A DNA stretch of 64,000 nt from Luminiphilus sp051201685. GTDB lineage: Bacteria > Pseudomonadota > Gammaproteobacteria > Pseudomonadales > Halieaceae. Both the position numbers and the translations under genes were made by a program. The stretch spans positions 3,450,631 through 3,514,630 of the forward strand of contig NZ_CP179213.1 of NCBI RefSeq assembly GCF_051201685.1, in the 5' to 3' direction. Numbering within the stretch: the first letter of the stretch is position 1; every line of letters starts with the position of its first letter. Below the pieces are notes generated by a model that was not told where the DNA came from, ran no database searches, and saw nothing but the letters and a program-made list of their open reading frames with translations. Of this stretch, positions 26,182 through 35,383 are shown one piece after another.

Positions 26182-28401
26182 TTGGTTGCCGGTACGTTTC
26201 AGGTCCTCAGTAGCTCTATTACAGATGCTAAGTCGCGGCTGCTTTCTAAATCAGCCGCCACGACTCAGCAAACAGGTCTCGACAATAGTGACCGCTCTTT
26301 TGTCGGTTTTGAACGTCAAATCAAAGCCTACCTCCATGACACGCAAGTGCTGCTGGTCAAGCGTGCTTACTTTTTTGCAGAACAAGCCCATTACGGCCAA
26401 GTGCGCCGTAGCGGTGAGCCCTATGTCACACATCCCCTAGCCGTCGCCAGTGTCCTTGCTGAAATGCATATGGACCATCAAAGCCTGATGGCAGCACTTC
26501 TGCATGACACTATTGAAGATACGGGTGTGACTAAAGAAGATATCGGCGCGCAGTTTGGCGCAGAAGTGGCGGAGCTTGTCGATGGCGTGAGTAAATTGAC
26601 TCACATCGAATTTGATAGCCTCGAACACAAGCAGGCGGAAAACTTTCAAAAAATGGCACTCGCCATGGCGCGGGATATCCGCGTGATACTCGTCAAGCTT
26701 GCCGACAGACTGCACAACATGCGAACCCTGGGTGTCCTTAGTCGAGAAAAGATCAAACGCATCGCCGGAGAAACTCTGGACATTTACGCACCCATTGCTC
26801 TGCGCCTAGGAATGAATTCAGTCCGTATGGAGCTTGAAGATCTCGCGTTTAAGGCTCTGTATCCCATGCGCGCGCGGCGCATTGACGCGGCAATTCGCAG
26901 TGCCGGGGGCAATCGCAAAACATTGATCAATCAGGTGAGAAACCAGATAAAAACCGTGCTGTCGCGAGAAGAGCTGCCATGCAGTGTTATCGGGCGAGAA
27001 AAGCACCTCTACAGCATTTATTCAAAAATGAAGGCAAAGCGAAAGTCTTTCTCTGAAATCATGGACATCTTCGCCTTTAGAATCATTGTTGAATCTGTCG
27101 ATGATTGTTATCGAGTATTAGGACTAGTGCATAGCCTCTACAAACCCGTGCCCGGCGAATTTACAGACTACATTGCCATTCCAAAGGCGAATGGCTACCA
27201 ATCCCTACACACCGTATTAAAAGGTATGCACGGCATACCCATAGAAATTCAAATCCGCACGCTAGAAATGGAAGACATGGCCAACAACGGCATTGCCGCC
27301 CACTGGCTGTATAAGTCTGACAACGGGTCCGCCAGCGCGTCCCACACCCGAGCGAGAGAATGGGTGCAGGGGCTTTTAGAGATGCAACAACGGGCAGGGA
27401 ACCCGATGGAGTTCATTGAAAGTGTAAAAATGGATCTCTTTCCCGACGAGGTTTATGTGTTTACACCTCGCGGTGACATTATGGAGCTCCCCCGTGGGGC
27501 TACTGCTGTCGACGCTGCTTATGCCGTGCATACCGACATTGGTAATGCCTGCGTTGCCTGCCGAATAAATCGACGCCTCGCGCCGCTGTCTGAACCCCTT
27601 GAGAGTGGACAAACCATTGAAATAATTACCTCACCTAACGGCAGGCCCAACCCGGATTGGTTCAATTACGTTGTAACTGCAAGAGCGCGAACACACATTC
27701 GTCACTATCTGAAAGACCAGCGTCGTGAAGATTCTATTGATTTAGGCCGCAACCTTTTGAACAAGGCATTGATCTCTCACGGTGTCAGAATTGATGACTT
27801 TATGGGTGAGCTTATAGAGCCCACCCTCAAAAAATTGGGCAGCCCAGACCTCTCCACCTTGTTAATGGACATCGCATTGGGGAATTTATTGCCACAAATC
27901 GTCGCCAGTCGGATTGCTGGCGCCACCGCCGGGCCAGTCGACCCTGATCGCAATGAGGCCGTCGCCATTCGAGGCACAGAAGGCTTTGTGGTGAACTATG
28001 CAAAGTGTTGCTGTGCTTTACCAGGCGACCCTATCGGTGGCTATTTAAGCCCCGAAAAAGGGCTCGTAGTGCACCGCGAAGACTGCAAAAATTTGCTGGA
28101 AATGCGTGAGCACCCCGAGCGAATGATGAATCTCCGTTGGGATGAAGACGTAGAAGGGCTGTTTTCTGCTGGGCTTAGACTCGAATCTGAAAACCGACGG
28201 GGCATCATTGCTGTGGTTGCTACTCGGCTAAACACCGTGGGAATGAATATTGACCGCATCTCAACCACCGATAAAGATGCCCAGTACACCTATGTCGACA
28301 TTGAGCTGCAGGTGCGCAGTCGTATCCACCTTGCTCGCATCATGAAGCGCCTGCGAACCGTTGAAGGCGTGCGACGCGTTATCCGTATTAGTCGTCGCTA
28401 A
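26182..28401 (+). CDS. spoT: Bifunctional (p)ppGpp synthetase/hydrolase SpoT
   Basis: SpoT makes and degrades the alarmone (p)ppGpp. It has 739 residues from a TTG start. The hydrolase HD domain is intact (His70, THP at 83-85, HDTIEDT at 108-114). The synthetase domain follows (DIFAFRIIVES, YIAIPKANGYQSLHT), then a TGS domain (VYVFTPRGDIMELPRGATAVDAAYAVHT), a conserved Cys segment (YAKCCCALPGDPI) and a C-terminal ACT domain. The N-terminus is about 35 residues longer than E. coli SpoT, so a later start is possible. RelA is not in the window. Confidence 0.95.
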   Translation: MVAGTFQVLSSSITDAKSRLLSKSAATTQQTGLDNSDRSFVGFERQIKAYLHDTQVLLVKRAYFFAEQAHYGQVRRSGEPYVTHPLAVASVLAEMHMDHQSLMAALLHDTIEDTGVTKEDIGAQFGAEVAELVDGVSKLTHIEFDSLEHKQAENFQKMALAMARDIRVILVKLADRLHNMRTLGVLSREKIKRIAGETLDIYAPIALRLGMNSVRMELEDLAFKALYPMRARRIDAAIRSAGGNRKTLINQVRNQIKTVLSREELPCSVIGREKHLYSIYSKMKAKRKSFSEIMDIFAFRIIVESVDDCYRVLGLVHSLYKPVPGEFTDYIAIPKANGYQSLHTVLKGMHGIPIEIQIRTLEMEDMANNGIAAHWLYKSDNGSASASHTRAREWVQGLLEMQQRAGNPMEFIESVKMDLFPDEVYVFTPRGDIMELPRGATAVDAAYAVHTDIGNACVACRINRRLAPLSEPLESGQTIEIITSPNGRPNPDWFNYVVTARARTHIRHYLKDQRREDSIDLGRNLLNKALISHGVRIDDFMGELIEPTLKKLGSPDLSTLLMDIALGNLLPQIVASRIAGATAGPVDPDRNEAVAIRGTEGFVVNYAKCCCALPGDPIGGYLSPEKGLVVHREDCKNLLEMREHPERMMNLRWDEDVEGLFSAGLRLESENRRGIIAVVATRLNTVGMNIDRISTTDKDAQYTYVDIELQVRSRIHLARIMKRLRTVEGVRRVIRISRR

Positions 28402-28439
28402 ACTCCACCCCTCACTTATTTCTAACGAAGAGAATTCCC

Positions 28440-28823
28440 ATGTCCAATCGAGCCGTTATTTCTACTGAATCCGCTCCCGCTGCCATAGGCCCCTATTCAC
28501 AGGCCATAAAAGTTGGAAATACCGTCTGGATTTCAGGGCAAATTCCTCTCGACCCTGACACCATGACCTGTGTCGAGGGTGGCATTGAAGCAGAGACCCA
28601 GCAGGTATTTGCCAATCTCAAGGCTATTGCCGAGGCCGCGGGCGGGCAGCTAAACGACGCGGTAAAAATAAACATTTCTCTCACTGATCTGGGAAACTTT
28701 GCTGCAGTCAATGCGATAATGGAGCAACACTTTGATGCGCCCTACCCGGCTCGAGCCTGCGTTGAAGTTGCCGCATTGCCCAAAGGCGTTGCAGTAGAAA
28801 TAGAGGCGATACTGAGCCTTTAA
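28440..28823 (+). CDS. ridA: RidA family enamine/imine deaminase
   Basis: This 127-residue protein hydrolyses reactive 2-aminoacrylate and related imines made by PLP enzymes. The RidA signature is clear: AIGPYSQAIKVGNTVWISGQIPLDP near the N-terminus and the Arg-containing PYPARACVEVAALPKGVAVEIEAI at the end. It lies 38 bp after spoT, the usual neighbour. Confidence 0.96.
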   Translation: MSNRAVISTESAPAAIGPYSQAIKVGNTVWISGQIPLDPDTMTCVEGGIEAETQQVFANLKAIAEAAGGQLNDAVKINISLTDLGNFAAVNAIMEQHFDAPYPARACVEVAALPKGVAVEIEAILSL

Positions 28824-28845
28824 AACGACAAAGTAACCCCTGCTG

Positions 28846-29694
28846 TTACGACAAATGCTCGCTGATTAGCTCTGCAAAACCTGTCTGATAATCAGGATAG
28901 CTGAAACGATAACCTGCGGACTGTAAGCGCTGACTGCTGCACCGGCGATTGGCAAGGCGTGACGTGGCCGCGCCTGTCATAGCTGAGAGCCCTAGCCTCT
29001 TAACTAACCAAGCCTCAATCTCACCGACCGGCGCGGGGCGATGATCACTAGCGATATACACGGGAGCATTTGTCTCCCCCTGCTCGAGACGACGCAAACA
29101 AAACGCCATTATTCCAGCGAGGTCATCGCGGTGAATCCGATTGCTAACGCGATCAGGGTCCGGACTACAAAGGCCTCGCTGCAACCGTTTAATCAGCATG
29201 CCGGGCCAGTCACCGTAAATACCTGATGCCCGCAACACTGTGGAGTTCTTGCAGGCTGCCAAAAACTGATGCTCAGCCTCCACAATACTCATCCCCTGAG
29301 GATCCGATTGCGTGAGCGGGGAATTTTCGTCAACCCAGTCCCCATCTGTTTGAGCAAAGACCCGGGTAGACGAAACAAAAATGCCGCCTTTAACCGTTGA
29401 TAACAAACCTAGATCAGCCATAAGTGCGACAGGTTGAGCATAGCCTTGATGATAACCCGCAGAATCTCTGGCCGTTGGCAGGGGCGTAAACACCACATAG
29501 TCAGGCTGCAAATCGATAAGGCCCGCAATATCGTTGGGCTGCGTATAGTCCCCTGCAATTGGGTTAAAGCCCTCAGGCAGACGATCGACCCGTCGACGCA
29601 TAGCACTGACGCTCCAGCCCTCTGCCATGAGCTGCAAACCCAGACGGTGACCAAGGTCGCCGCAACCGACAATCAAAACGTGTGGTGACTTCAC
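28846..29694 (-). CDS. NAD(P)-dependent epimerase/SDR family protein (YeeZ-like)
   Basis: This protein of about 282 residues has an N-terminal dinucleotide-binding motif (VLIVGCGDLGHRLG) and extended-SDR features: FVSSTRVFAQ with its Ser, RASGIYG, and a C-terminal domain. The usual YxxxK catalytic pair is not evident, as in other YeeZ-type proteins. The substrate is unknown. The start is taken as GTG at 29694 (MKSPHVLIVG), placed 8 nt after AGAG; a TTG at 29709 is the alternative. It lies between ridA (convergent) and recG (divergent). Confidence 0.85.
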   Translation of the reverse strand: MKSPHVLIVGCGDLGHRLGLQLMAEGWSVSAMRRRVDRLPEGFNPIAGDYTQPNDIAGLIDLQPDYVVFTPLPTARDSAGYHQGYAQPVALMADLGLLSTVKGGIFVSSTRVFAQTDGDWVDENSPLTQSDPQGMSIVEAEHQFLAACKNSTVLRASGIYGDWPGMLIKRLQRGLCSPDPDRVSNRIHRDDLAGIMAFCLRRLEQGETNAPVYIASDHRPAPVGEIEAWLVKRLGLSAMTGAATSRLANRRCSSQRLQSAGYRFSYPDYQTGFAELISEHLS

Positions 29695-29780
29695 CGAAGC
29701 TTCTCTCAAAGACTATGATGTCTCTATTATGCCCTTACACTTAGGCTATTGTGTGATTTCAAAAAGATGAACCGTTCACG

Positions 29781-31853
29781 ATGACATCGACCCCAGACAA
29801 TTCTCTAGGTGCCTCCGTTGGCACTCTTCGCGGTGTGGGCCCCAAACTTCAGCAGCGACTGGAGGAGCTGGGTTTGCGTTGTGTGGAGGATATTCTTTAT
29901 CACTTTCCGTTGCGCTACCAAGACCGAACTCAAGTAACGGCCATAGGTGGACTCCAAGATGGCGTTGATGCCGTCATTCAAGGGTCCATACGGTTATCCA
30001 GCATCGTACCCGGCAGAAGGCCATCACTCGTCGTTAAAGTAGAAGATGGCACGGGCGTGCTCACGGTTCGATTTTTTCACTTCCGGCGTGCGCAGGCACA
30101 GCAAATGAAGCCTGGCTTGCCGATTGCTTTGTTCGGTCAAGCACGACGATCGGGAGTTGGTCTAGACATGGTTCATCCCGAATATCGCCTTGACGATGTA
30201 GACGTTTTACTCGAGGCCGCCCTCACACCCGTTTACCCCACCGTCGAAGGTTTAGGACAGGGCATCTGGCGCAAACTTACCGAACAAGCTCTGAGCATTC
30301 TCAAACAAAGTTGCCCTGAAGACCTATTGCGGGGCGTTGCTGAATCACCTTTTGCACTCGTTGAGGCCATTCAATTCCTGCACCGTCCACCACCCAATGC
30401 GCCTACAGAGCAGATTCGTGAGTGGCAGCATCCAGCACAGCTGAGGTTGGCGCTGGAAGAGCTGGTCGCTCATAACCTCTCGCTGCAAATGCTACGAAAA
30501 AAAGAAAAGGCCTGTCTTGCGGTAGCGATGGAAAGCGATCACTCCATAGCAAAACCCTTCCTCGCGCACCTACCGTTTCAACCCACTGCCGCACAACAGC
30601 GAGTGATCCAAGAAATAGCCCATGACATGACACTGCCTAGCCCCATGCTAAGACTCATTCAGGGCGATGTCGGATCAGGCAAAACCTTTGTAGCCGCCAT
30701 GGCCTGCATCACCGCCATAGAATCTGGCCAACAAGTTGCCCTAATGGCGCCTACTGAGCTTTTAGCAGAGCAGCATTTACAAACCTTTGAGCAGTGGTTG
30801 GCGCCTTTCAATGTGCGTATCGCGTGGTTAAGTGGGCGTGTGAAGGGGCGAGCACGCGCTGCGGTCCTTGAAAACATTGGCGATGGCTCGGTTGGGCTGG
30901 TTGTTGGCACCCATGCACTATTTCAGGAGGGAGTGACCTTCGCCTCACTCGCCCTAGTGATCGTAGATGAGCAACATCGCTTTGGGGTTCACCAACGGCT
31001 CGCGCTTACAGAAAAAGCATCAGGTCAAGCACTGCCGCACCAGCTGGTACTCACCGCCACACCGATTCCCCGCACGCTATCAATGGTGGCCTACGCAGAC
31101 CTTGATTGTTCGGTAATCGACGAGCTGCCACCGGGGCGCACACCCGTACAAACCACACTGCTCGATAGCCAGCGTAGAGACCAAGTTATCCAACGCGTCG
31201 GAGCAGCCTGCAGTGAAGGTCGCCAGGCTTATTGGGTATGCACATTAATTGAAGAGTCAGAAAACCTCGATGCACGTGCCGCAGAAGCCACGGCAGAGTT
31301 ATTGCAGGCTCAACTACCCAACCAACGCATTGGGCTTATACATGGGCGGTTACCCCCCGCAGGAAAAGAAAGCATGATGGCCGCCTTCAAAGCTGGCGAG
31401 ATAGAACTGTTGGTGGCGACTACGGTCATCGAAGTCGGCGTAGATGTACCCAATGCCAGCCTAATGATCATTGAAAACCCCGAACGCCTCGGGCTCGCAC
31501 AGCTCCACCAACTGCGTGGCCGAGTGGGGCGCGGCGCCATTGCTAGTCACTGTGTTCTTTTGTATCAAGCGCCCCTAAGCCAAAGAGGCCGTGAGCGCCT
31601 AGAAGTCATGCGACGCAGTAACGACGGGTTCTACATTGCAGAACAAGACCTACTTTTCCGAGGGCCAGGAGAGCTTCTGGGAACACGACAAACTGGCCTG
31701 ACCTCATTTCGCGTGGCGCAGTTGCCCGTCCATGAAGTGTTGCTAGAGCAGGTCGCTGAGACGGCAGAGAATCTCATGGCCAACTATCCTGATCGATGCG
31801 ACCTGCTTATCGACCGCTGGACCGGCGAACGTCAGGCGTTTGCGCGGGTCTGA
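29781..31853 (+). CDS. recG: ATP-dependent DNA helicase RecG
   Basis: This branch-migration helicase regresses stalled forks and processes Holliday junctions. It has 690 residues. The N-terminal wedge/OB domain starts with the LRGVGPKLQQRLEELG motif. The helicase core has Walker A GDVGSGKT, the DEQHRFG motif II variant typical of RecG, TATPIPRTL, and the TRG-like C-terminal LRGRVGRG and LFRGPGELLGTRQTG. Confidence 0.97.
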   Translation: MTSTPDNSLGASVGTLRGVGPKLQQRLEELGLRCVEDILYHFPLRYQDRTQVTAIGGLQDGVDAVIQGSIRLSSIVPGRRPSLVVKVEDGTGVLTVRFFHFRRAQAQQMKPGLPIALFGQARRSGVGLDMVHPEYRLDDVDVLLEAALTPVYPTVEGLGQGIWRKLTEQALSILKQSCPEDLLRGVAESPFALVEAIQFLHRPPPNAPTEQIREWQHPAQLRLALEELVAHNLSLQMLRKKEKACLAVAMESDHSIAKPFLAHLPFQPTAAQQRVIQEIAHDMTLPSPMLRLIQGDVGSGKTFVAAMACITAIESGQQVALMAPTELLAEQHLQTFEQWLAPFNVRIAWLSGRVKGRARAAVLENIGDGSVGLVVGTHALFQEGVTFASLALVIVDEQHRFGVHQRLALTEKASGQALPHQLVLTATPIPRTLSMVAYADLDCSVIDELPPGRTPVQTTLLDSQRRDQVIQRVGAACSEGRQAYWVCTLIEESENLDARAAEATAELLQAQLPNQRIGLIHGRLPPAGKESMMAAFKAGEIELLVATTVIEVGVDVPNASLMIIENPERLGLAQLHQLRGRVGRGAIASHCVLLYQAPLSQRGRERLEVMRRSNDGFYIAEQDLLFRGPGELLGTRQTGLTSFRVAQLPVHEVLLEQVAETAENLMANYPDRCDLLIDRWTGERQAFARV

Positions 31854-31898
31854 ACAGGTTACACTACGCCCAATCGTTGACCTTTTTGATGCCGCACT

Positions 31899-32819
31899 AT
31901 GACCCCTACCACCCCAAGTCCCTCAACGCAGCCCGAGTCTCCTAACTCCGACAGCAAGCTGCGCGGTTTTTGGCTGCTCATGCGCTTTCACAAACCTATT
32001 GGAACCTGGCTGCTTGCGGCGCCCACCACTTGGGCGCTGGTTATTGCCAGCGAGGGCTGGCCAGACCCCACAATACTGGGCATCTTTGCGCTGGGTATCA
32101 TTGTAATGCGGGCAGCAGGTTGTGTTGCCAACGATCTTGCCGACCGAAAACTCGATGGCTATGTGGCTCGCACCCGTGATCGTCCACTGGTAACGGGCTT
32201 GGTGTCGTCAAAAGAGGCGTTCGCGCTGCTCTTAGCGCTGCTGTTGATCGCTCTGGCACTGGTGTCATCAACCAACGCATTGACAGTAAAGTTATCGGTA
32301 GTGGGCGTTTCCTTAGCAATGCTGTACCCCTATATGAAACGGGTGACACACCTGCCACAGTTTGTCTTGGGCGCCGCCTTTTCATGGTCTATTCCGATGG
32401 CTTTTGCTGCCGTTACCAACGCTCTGCCGGGGGCATTATGGTGGTTATTCCTCGGGAATTTGCTATGGACCGTGGTCTACGATACCCAGTACGCCATGGT
32501 TGATCGCGAAGACGACCTAGCCATTGGTATCAAGTCTACGGCCATTTTGTTTGGACACCTTGATCGACGGCTCATAGCAGTTATGCAAGTTGGAGCCTTG
32601 GCTTGCTTTTTTCAAACTGGCGCTGCTTTTGGCTTTACTTGGCCGTTTTACTTGGCGGTATCAGGCATTGGGCTACTTTTCTGCTGGCACCAGTGGCTTA
32701 TAAGGAACCGCGAGGAAGTGGCCTGCTTTAAAGCCTTCAACCAAAGTAAATGGATTGGTCTCATTATGCTGTTGGGGATTGTGGGACACTTCCTTGCTGA
32801 GCACGTATCACCAGTCTGA
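31899..32819 (+). CDS. ubiA: 4-hydroxybenzoate octaprenyltransferase
   Basis: This inner-membrane prenyltransferase attaches the polyprenyl tail to 4-hydroxybenzoate in ubiquinone synthesis. It has 306 residues and about eight hydrophobic helices. Both Asp-rich Mg-diphosphate motifs are present (NDLADRKLDGYVARTRDRPL and DTQYAMVDREDD). The first 25 residues are Pro/Ser-rich and not conserved. ubiC is not adjacent; recG is upstream. Confidence 0.95.
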   Translation: MTPTTPSPSTQPESPNSDSKLRGFWLLMRFHKPIGTWLLAAPTTWALVIASEGWPDPTILGIFALGIIVMRAAGCVANDLADRKLDGYVARTRDRPLVTGLVSSKEAFALLLALLLIALALVSSTNALTVKLSVVGVSLAMLYPYMKRVTHLPQFVLGAAFSWSIPMAFAAVTNALPGALWWLFLGNLLWTVVYDTQYAMVDREDDLAIGIKSTAILFGHLDRRLIAVMQVGALACFFQTGAAFGFTWPFYLAVSGIGLLFCWHQWLIRNREEVACFKAFNQSKWIGLIMLLGIVGHFLAEHVSPV

Positions 32820-32840
32820 CACACGAGCTCTGGCGAGATC

Positions 32841-33994
32841 ATGCAACTGGATATTTACCGCAGCATCAGGGACATTTCTGCCTCGGACTGGGATCACTGG
32901 TTCGGCGGTGATTATCCCTTTCTTCGTCACGACTTTTTATTGGGGCTAGAAGATACCGGTTGTACCAACGAAGCTAGTGGATGGGCCCCCCATCACTTGG
33001 TACTGCGGGACGGGTCCGATGTAGTGGGTGCAGCACCCGGATTTCTAAAAGATCATTCCTACGGCGAGTACGTTTTCGACTGGGCTTGGGCCGATGCCTG
33101 GCAACGCAGCGGCCTGTCTTATTATCCTAAACTGATCTCAGCCGCGCCCTTCACCCCGGCGAGTGGCCCAAAAATTTGGTGTAACCCTAAGATTCCCGAG
33201 GCTGAAGCCAAATTCTGCCGTGCTGTTCAAGGTTTTTGTGTTGAACATGGCCTCTCTAGCTGGCACATCTTATTTTCTAGCTCAGAATTCCAACAGCCAA
33301 GCTCAACCTTTGACCTAAATGACCGCGCTACCTGTCAATTTCATTGGATCAACCGAAACTATCAAAGCTTTGATGATTTCCTTCAGCTATTTAGTAGCCG
33401 TAAACGTAAGAACTTACGTAAAGAGCGCAGTCATGTGGCAGCTCAAGGAATAACTTTAACCACCCGTGTAGGTTCAAATATCCTGCCTGAAGACTGGTCT
33501 TTCTTTCATTACTGCTACCAAACCACCTACGCCAAACGCAGTGGTCATGGTGGCTATTTATCTCGAGAATTTTTTACCGAGCTCTGCCCCAAGCTGGGCA
33601 CTGCCCCGGTGATGGTGCTAGCGTTTCTTAATGAGCAGCCCGTGGCAGCGGCGTTATTTTTTCAATCATCTGACACCCTTTATGGTCGATACTGGGGCTG
33701 CCTTCGAGAGTATGACGGCTTACATTTTGAGGCCTGCTACTATCAGGGCATCGAATACTGCATTAAACACGGTATTCAACGCTTAGACCCCGGCGCCAGG
33801 GGGAACATAAGATACAGCGTGGCTTTGAACCCACATTAACGCGATCCCACCACTGGGTGGCAGAAGCCGGCTTTCAACCGGCGATCACCGATTTTTGTGC
33901 CCGTGATGTGGAACAGGTCAAAGCCTACAGAGAAGAGGCCGCCAAGCTGCTGCCTTTCAAGGAAGGTGCGCTAGCTGACCTTCACTCACACTAA
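32841..33994 (+). pseudogene. GNAT/peptidoglycan-acyltransferase-like protein (DUF482), interrupted by a 1-bp frameshift
   Basis: The open frame 32841-33839 encodes 332 residues of a COG3146/DUF482 protein, a GNAT-fold family of about 380 residues with unknown substrate (FHWINRNYQSFDDFLQLFSSRKRKNLRKER, YGRYWGC, ACYYQGIEYCI). At GARGN the frame leaves the family; the expected GAQGEHKIQRGFEP continues in another frame to a TAA at 33992-33994. One extra C at 33796-33797 restores a single 384-codon gene. The lesion removes the last ~50 residues, including conserved EHK..RGFEP, so the protein as sequenced is probably inactive unless the base is a sequencing error. Confidence 0.85.
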
Positions 33995-34005
33995 CCCGCT
34001 TAAGA

Positions 34006-34782
34006 CTAAGACACCTCATCCCGTAAAAAGACCCAGTTGTTAGCCGTTGATTGTTCGGGGCTATAATAGTAACCCGCGCCGGAAAATGCCTTGAGCTTCT
34101 CGGGGTCGTTTAATTGCTGCTCTACGATATACCGGGCCATAACGCCTCGGGCCTTCTTCGCAAAAAAGCTAATAATTTTATAGTCACCGTTTTTCAAATC
34201 CTTAAAAACGGGGGTGATCACTTCAGCATCAAGCTGGCGTGGTTTAACTGCCTTGAAGTACTCGTTCGATGCCAAATTAACCAACACCGAGCTGCCACTT
34301 TTATCGATTGCTGTATCGAGTAGCTGGGTAATTTCTTCCCCCCAGAACTCATATAAATTACGGCCACCGCGATTGGCAAACTTAAGGCCCATTTCCAAGC
34401 GATAGGGTTGCATAAGATCTAATGGACGTAGCAAACCATACAAACCCGAAAGAATCCGCAGGTGCTTTTGAGCAAAAGTCAGCGCCTTGCTGTCTAGGGT
34501 GCTTGCGTCTAGGCCCGTGTATACATCTCCCTTAAAAGCCAGCACCGCTTGCTTGGCATTGTCGAGGTTAAAGTCTGGCTGCCAATTCATAAATCGCTCA
34601 TGATTTAGTAACGCGATATTCTCGCTAACCCCCATGAGTTTTTGCAGTGCTTCTGGGGACAGGTCCCTAGCATCATCAACAAGCTCAGCGGCGCGTTCAA
34701 TGAAGTAAGGTTGAGTCGACTTACGCGTGCGAGGGGGTGTCTCGAAGTCAAGCGTCTTGGCCGGGGAAAGGACTGTCAGCAT
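34006..34782 (-). CDS. yaaA: YaaA family peroxide stress protein (UPF0246)
   Basis: This 258-residue DUF328 protein begins MLTVLSPAKTLDFETP and contains FKGDVYTGLDA, LSGLYGLLRPLD, the GRNLYEFWG segment and the C-terminal KKARGVMARYI. E. coli YaaA lowers intracellular free iron under H2O2 stress and binds DNA. It is divergent from the TRAP permease genes, with an ~80 bp promoter region. Confidence 0.95.
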   Translation of the reverse strand: MLTVLSPAKTLDFETPPRTRKSTQPYFIERAAELVDDARDLSPEALQKLMGVSENIALLNHERFMNWQPDFNLDNAKQAVLAFKGDVYTGLDASTLDSKALTFAQKHLRILSGLYGLLRPLDLMQPYRLEMGLKFANRGGRNLYEFWGEEITQLLDTAIDKSGSSVLVNLASNEYFKAVKPRQLDAEVITPVFKDLKNGDYKIISFFAKKARGVMARYIVEQQLNDPEKLKAFSGAGYYYSPEQSTANNWVFLRDEVS

Positions 34783-34861
34783 GATGGGGGCCTCCCTGAT
34801 GTCTGTGGTAGTAGAATGATAACCTGTGTACCGCCCTTAAAGACCCTATAAGGAATAAGAA

Positions 34862-35383
34862 GTGGTCGTTTTAATTTCATCAATTCGCATACTTGACGGC
34901 CTGTCACAAAGATTGTCCCATATTATTGGCTGGCTCCCCTTGCTGATGGCACTGTTAACCGTTCTCGTCGTAGTGCTGCGATACGGTTTTGGCGTAGGTG
35001 CCATAGCGGCACAGGAAAGCGTGATCTACCTTCACGGCGCGCTGTTTATGCTAGGTGCCTCGTGTACCCTACACATGGGAGGACACGTTCGAGTTGATGT
35101 GTTGTATCAACGTTTTACTCCGAGAACAAAAGCTTGGATCGATGCCTTGGGGCACGTCATGTTTACCCTGCCGCTGTGCGCGTTAGTGGGCTTTGCCAGC
35201 CAAGATTACGTGATCGAATCTTGGGTAGCGCGAGAAACGTCCCCAGAGCCCGGGGGCATACCCGCTGTTTTTCTATTAAAAACCCTGCTGCCCGCCATGG
35301 CTCTGCTGCTCGCGCTTCAAGCCTTATCAGAAATTATGAAATCGCTAAAAACCCTCGTTGCTGAGGTATCTCAAAGTGATTGA
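34862..35383 (+). CDS. TRAP transporter small permease (DctQ family)
   Basis: This 173-residue inner-membrane subunit has four hydrophobic helices and the family's WLPLLMALLTVLVVVLRYGF, QESVIYLHGALFMLGASCTLHMGGHVRVDVLY segment. TRAP transporters use an ion gradient to import organic acids captured by a periplasmic binding protein. The start is GTG at 34862, with AAGGA upstream. It overlaps the large permease gene. Confidence 0.92.
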   Translation: MVVLISSIRILDGLSQRLSHIIGWLPLLMALLTVLVVVLRYGFGVGAIAAQESVIYLHGALFMLGASCTLHMGGHVRVDVLYQRFTPRTKAWIDALGHVMFTLPLCALVGFASQDYVIESWVARETSPEPGGIPAVFLLKTLLPAMALLLALQALSEIMKSLKTLVAEVSQSD

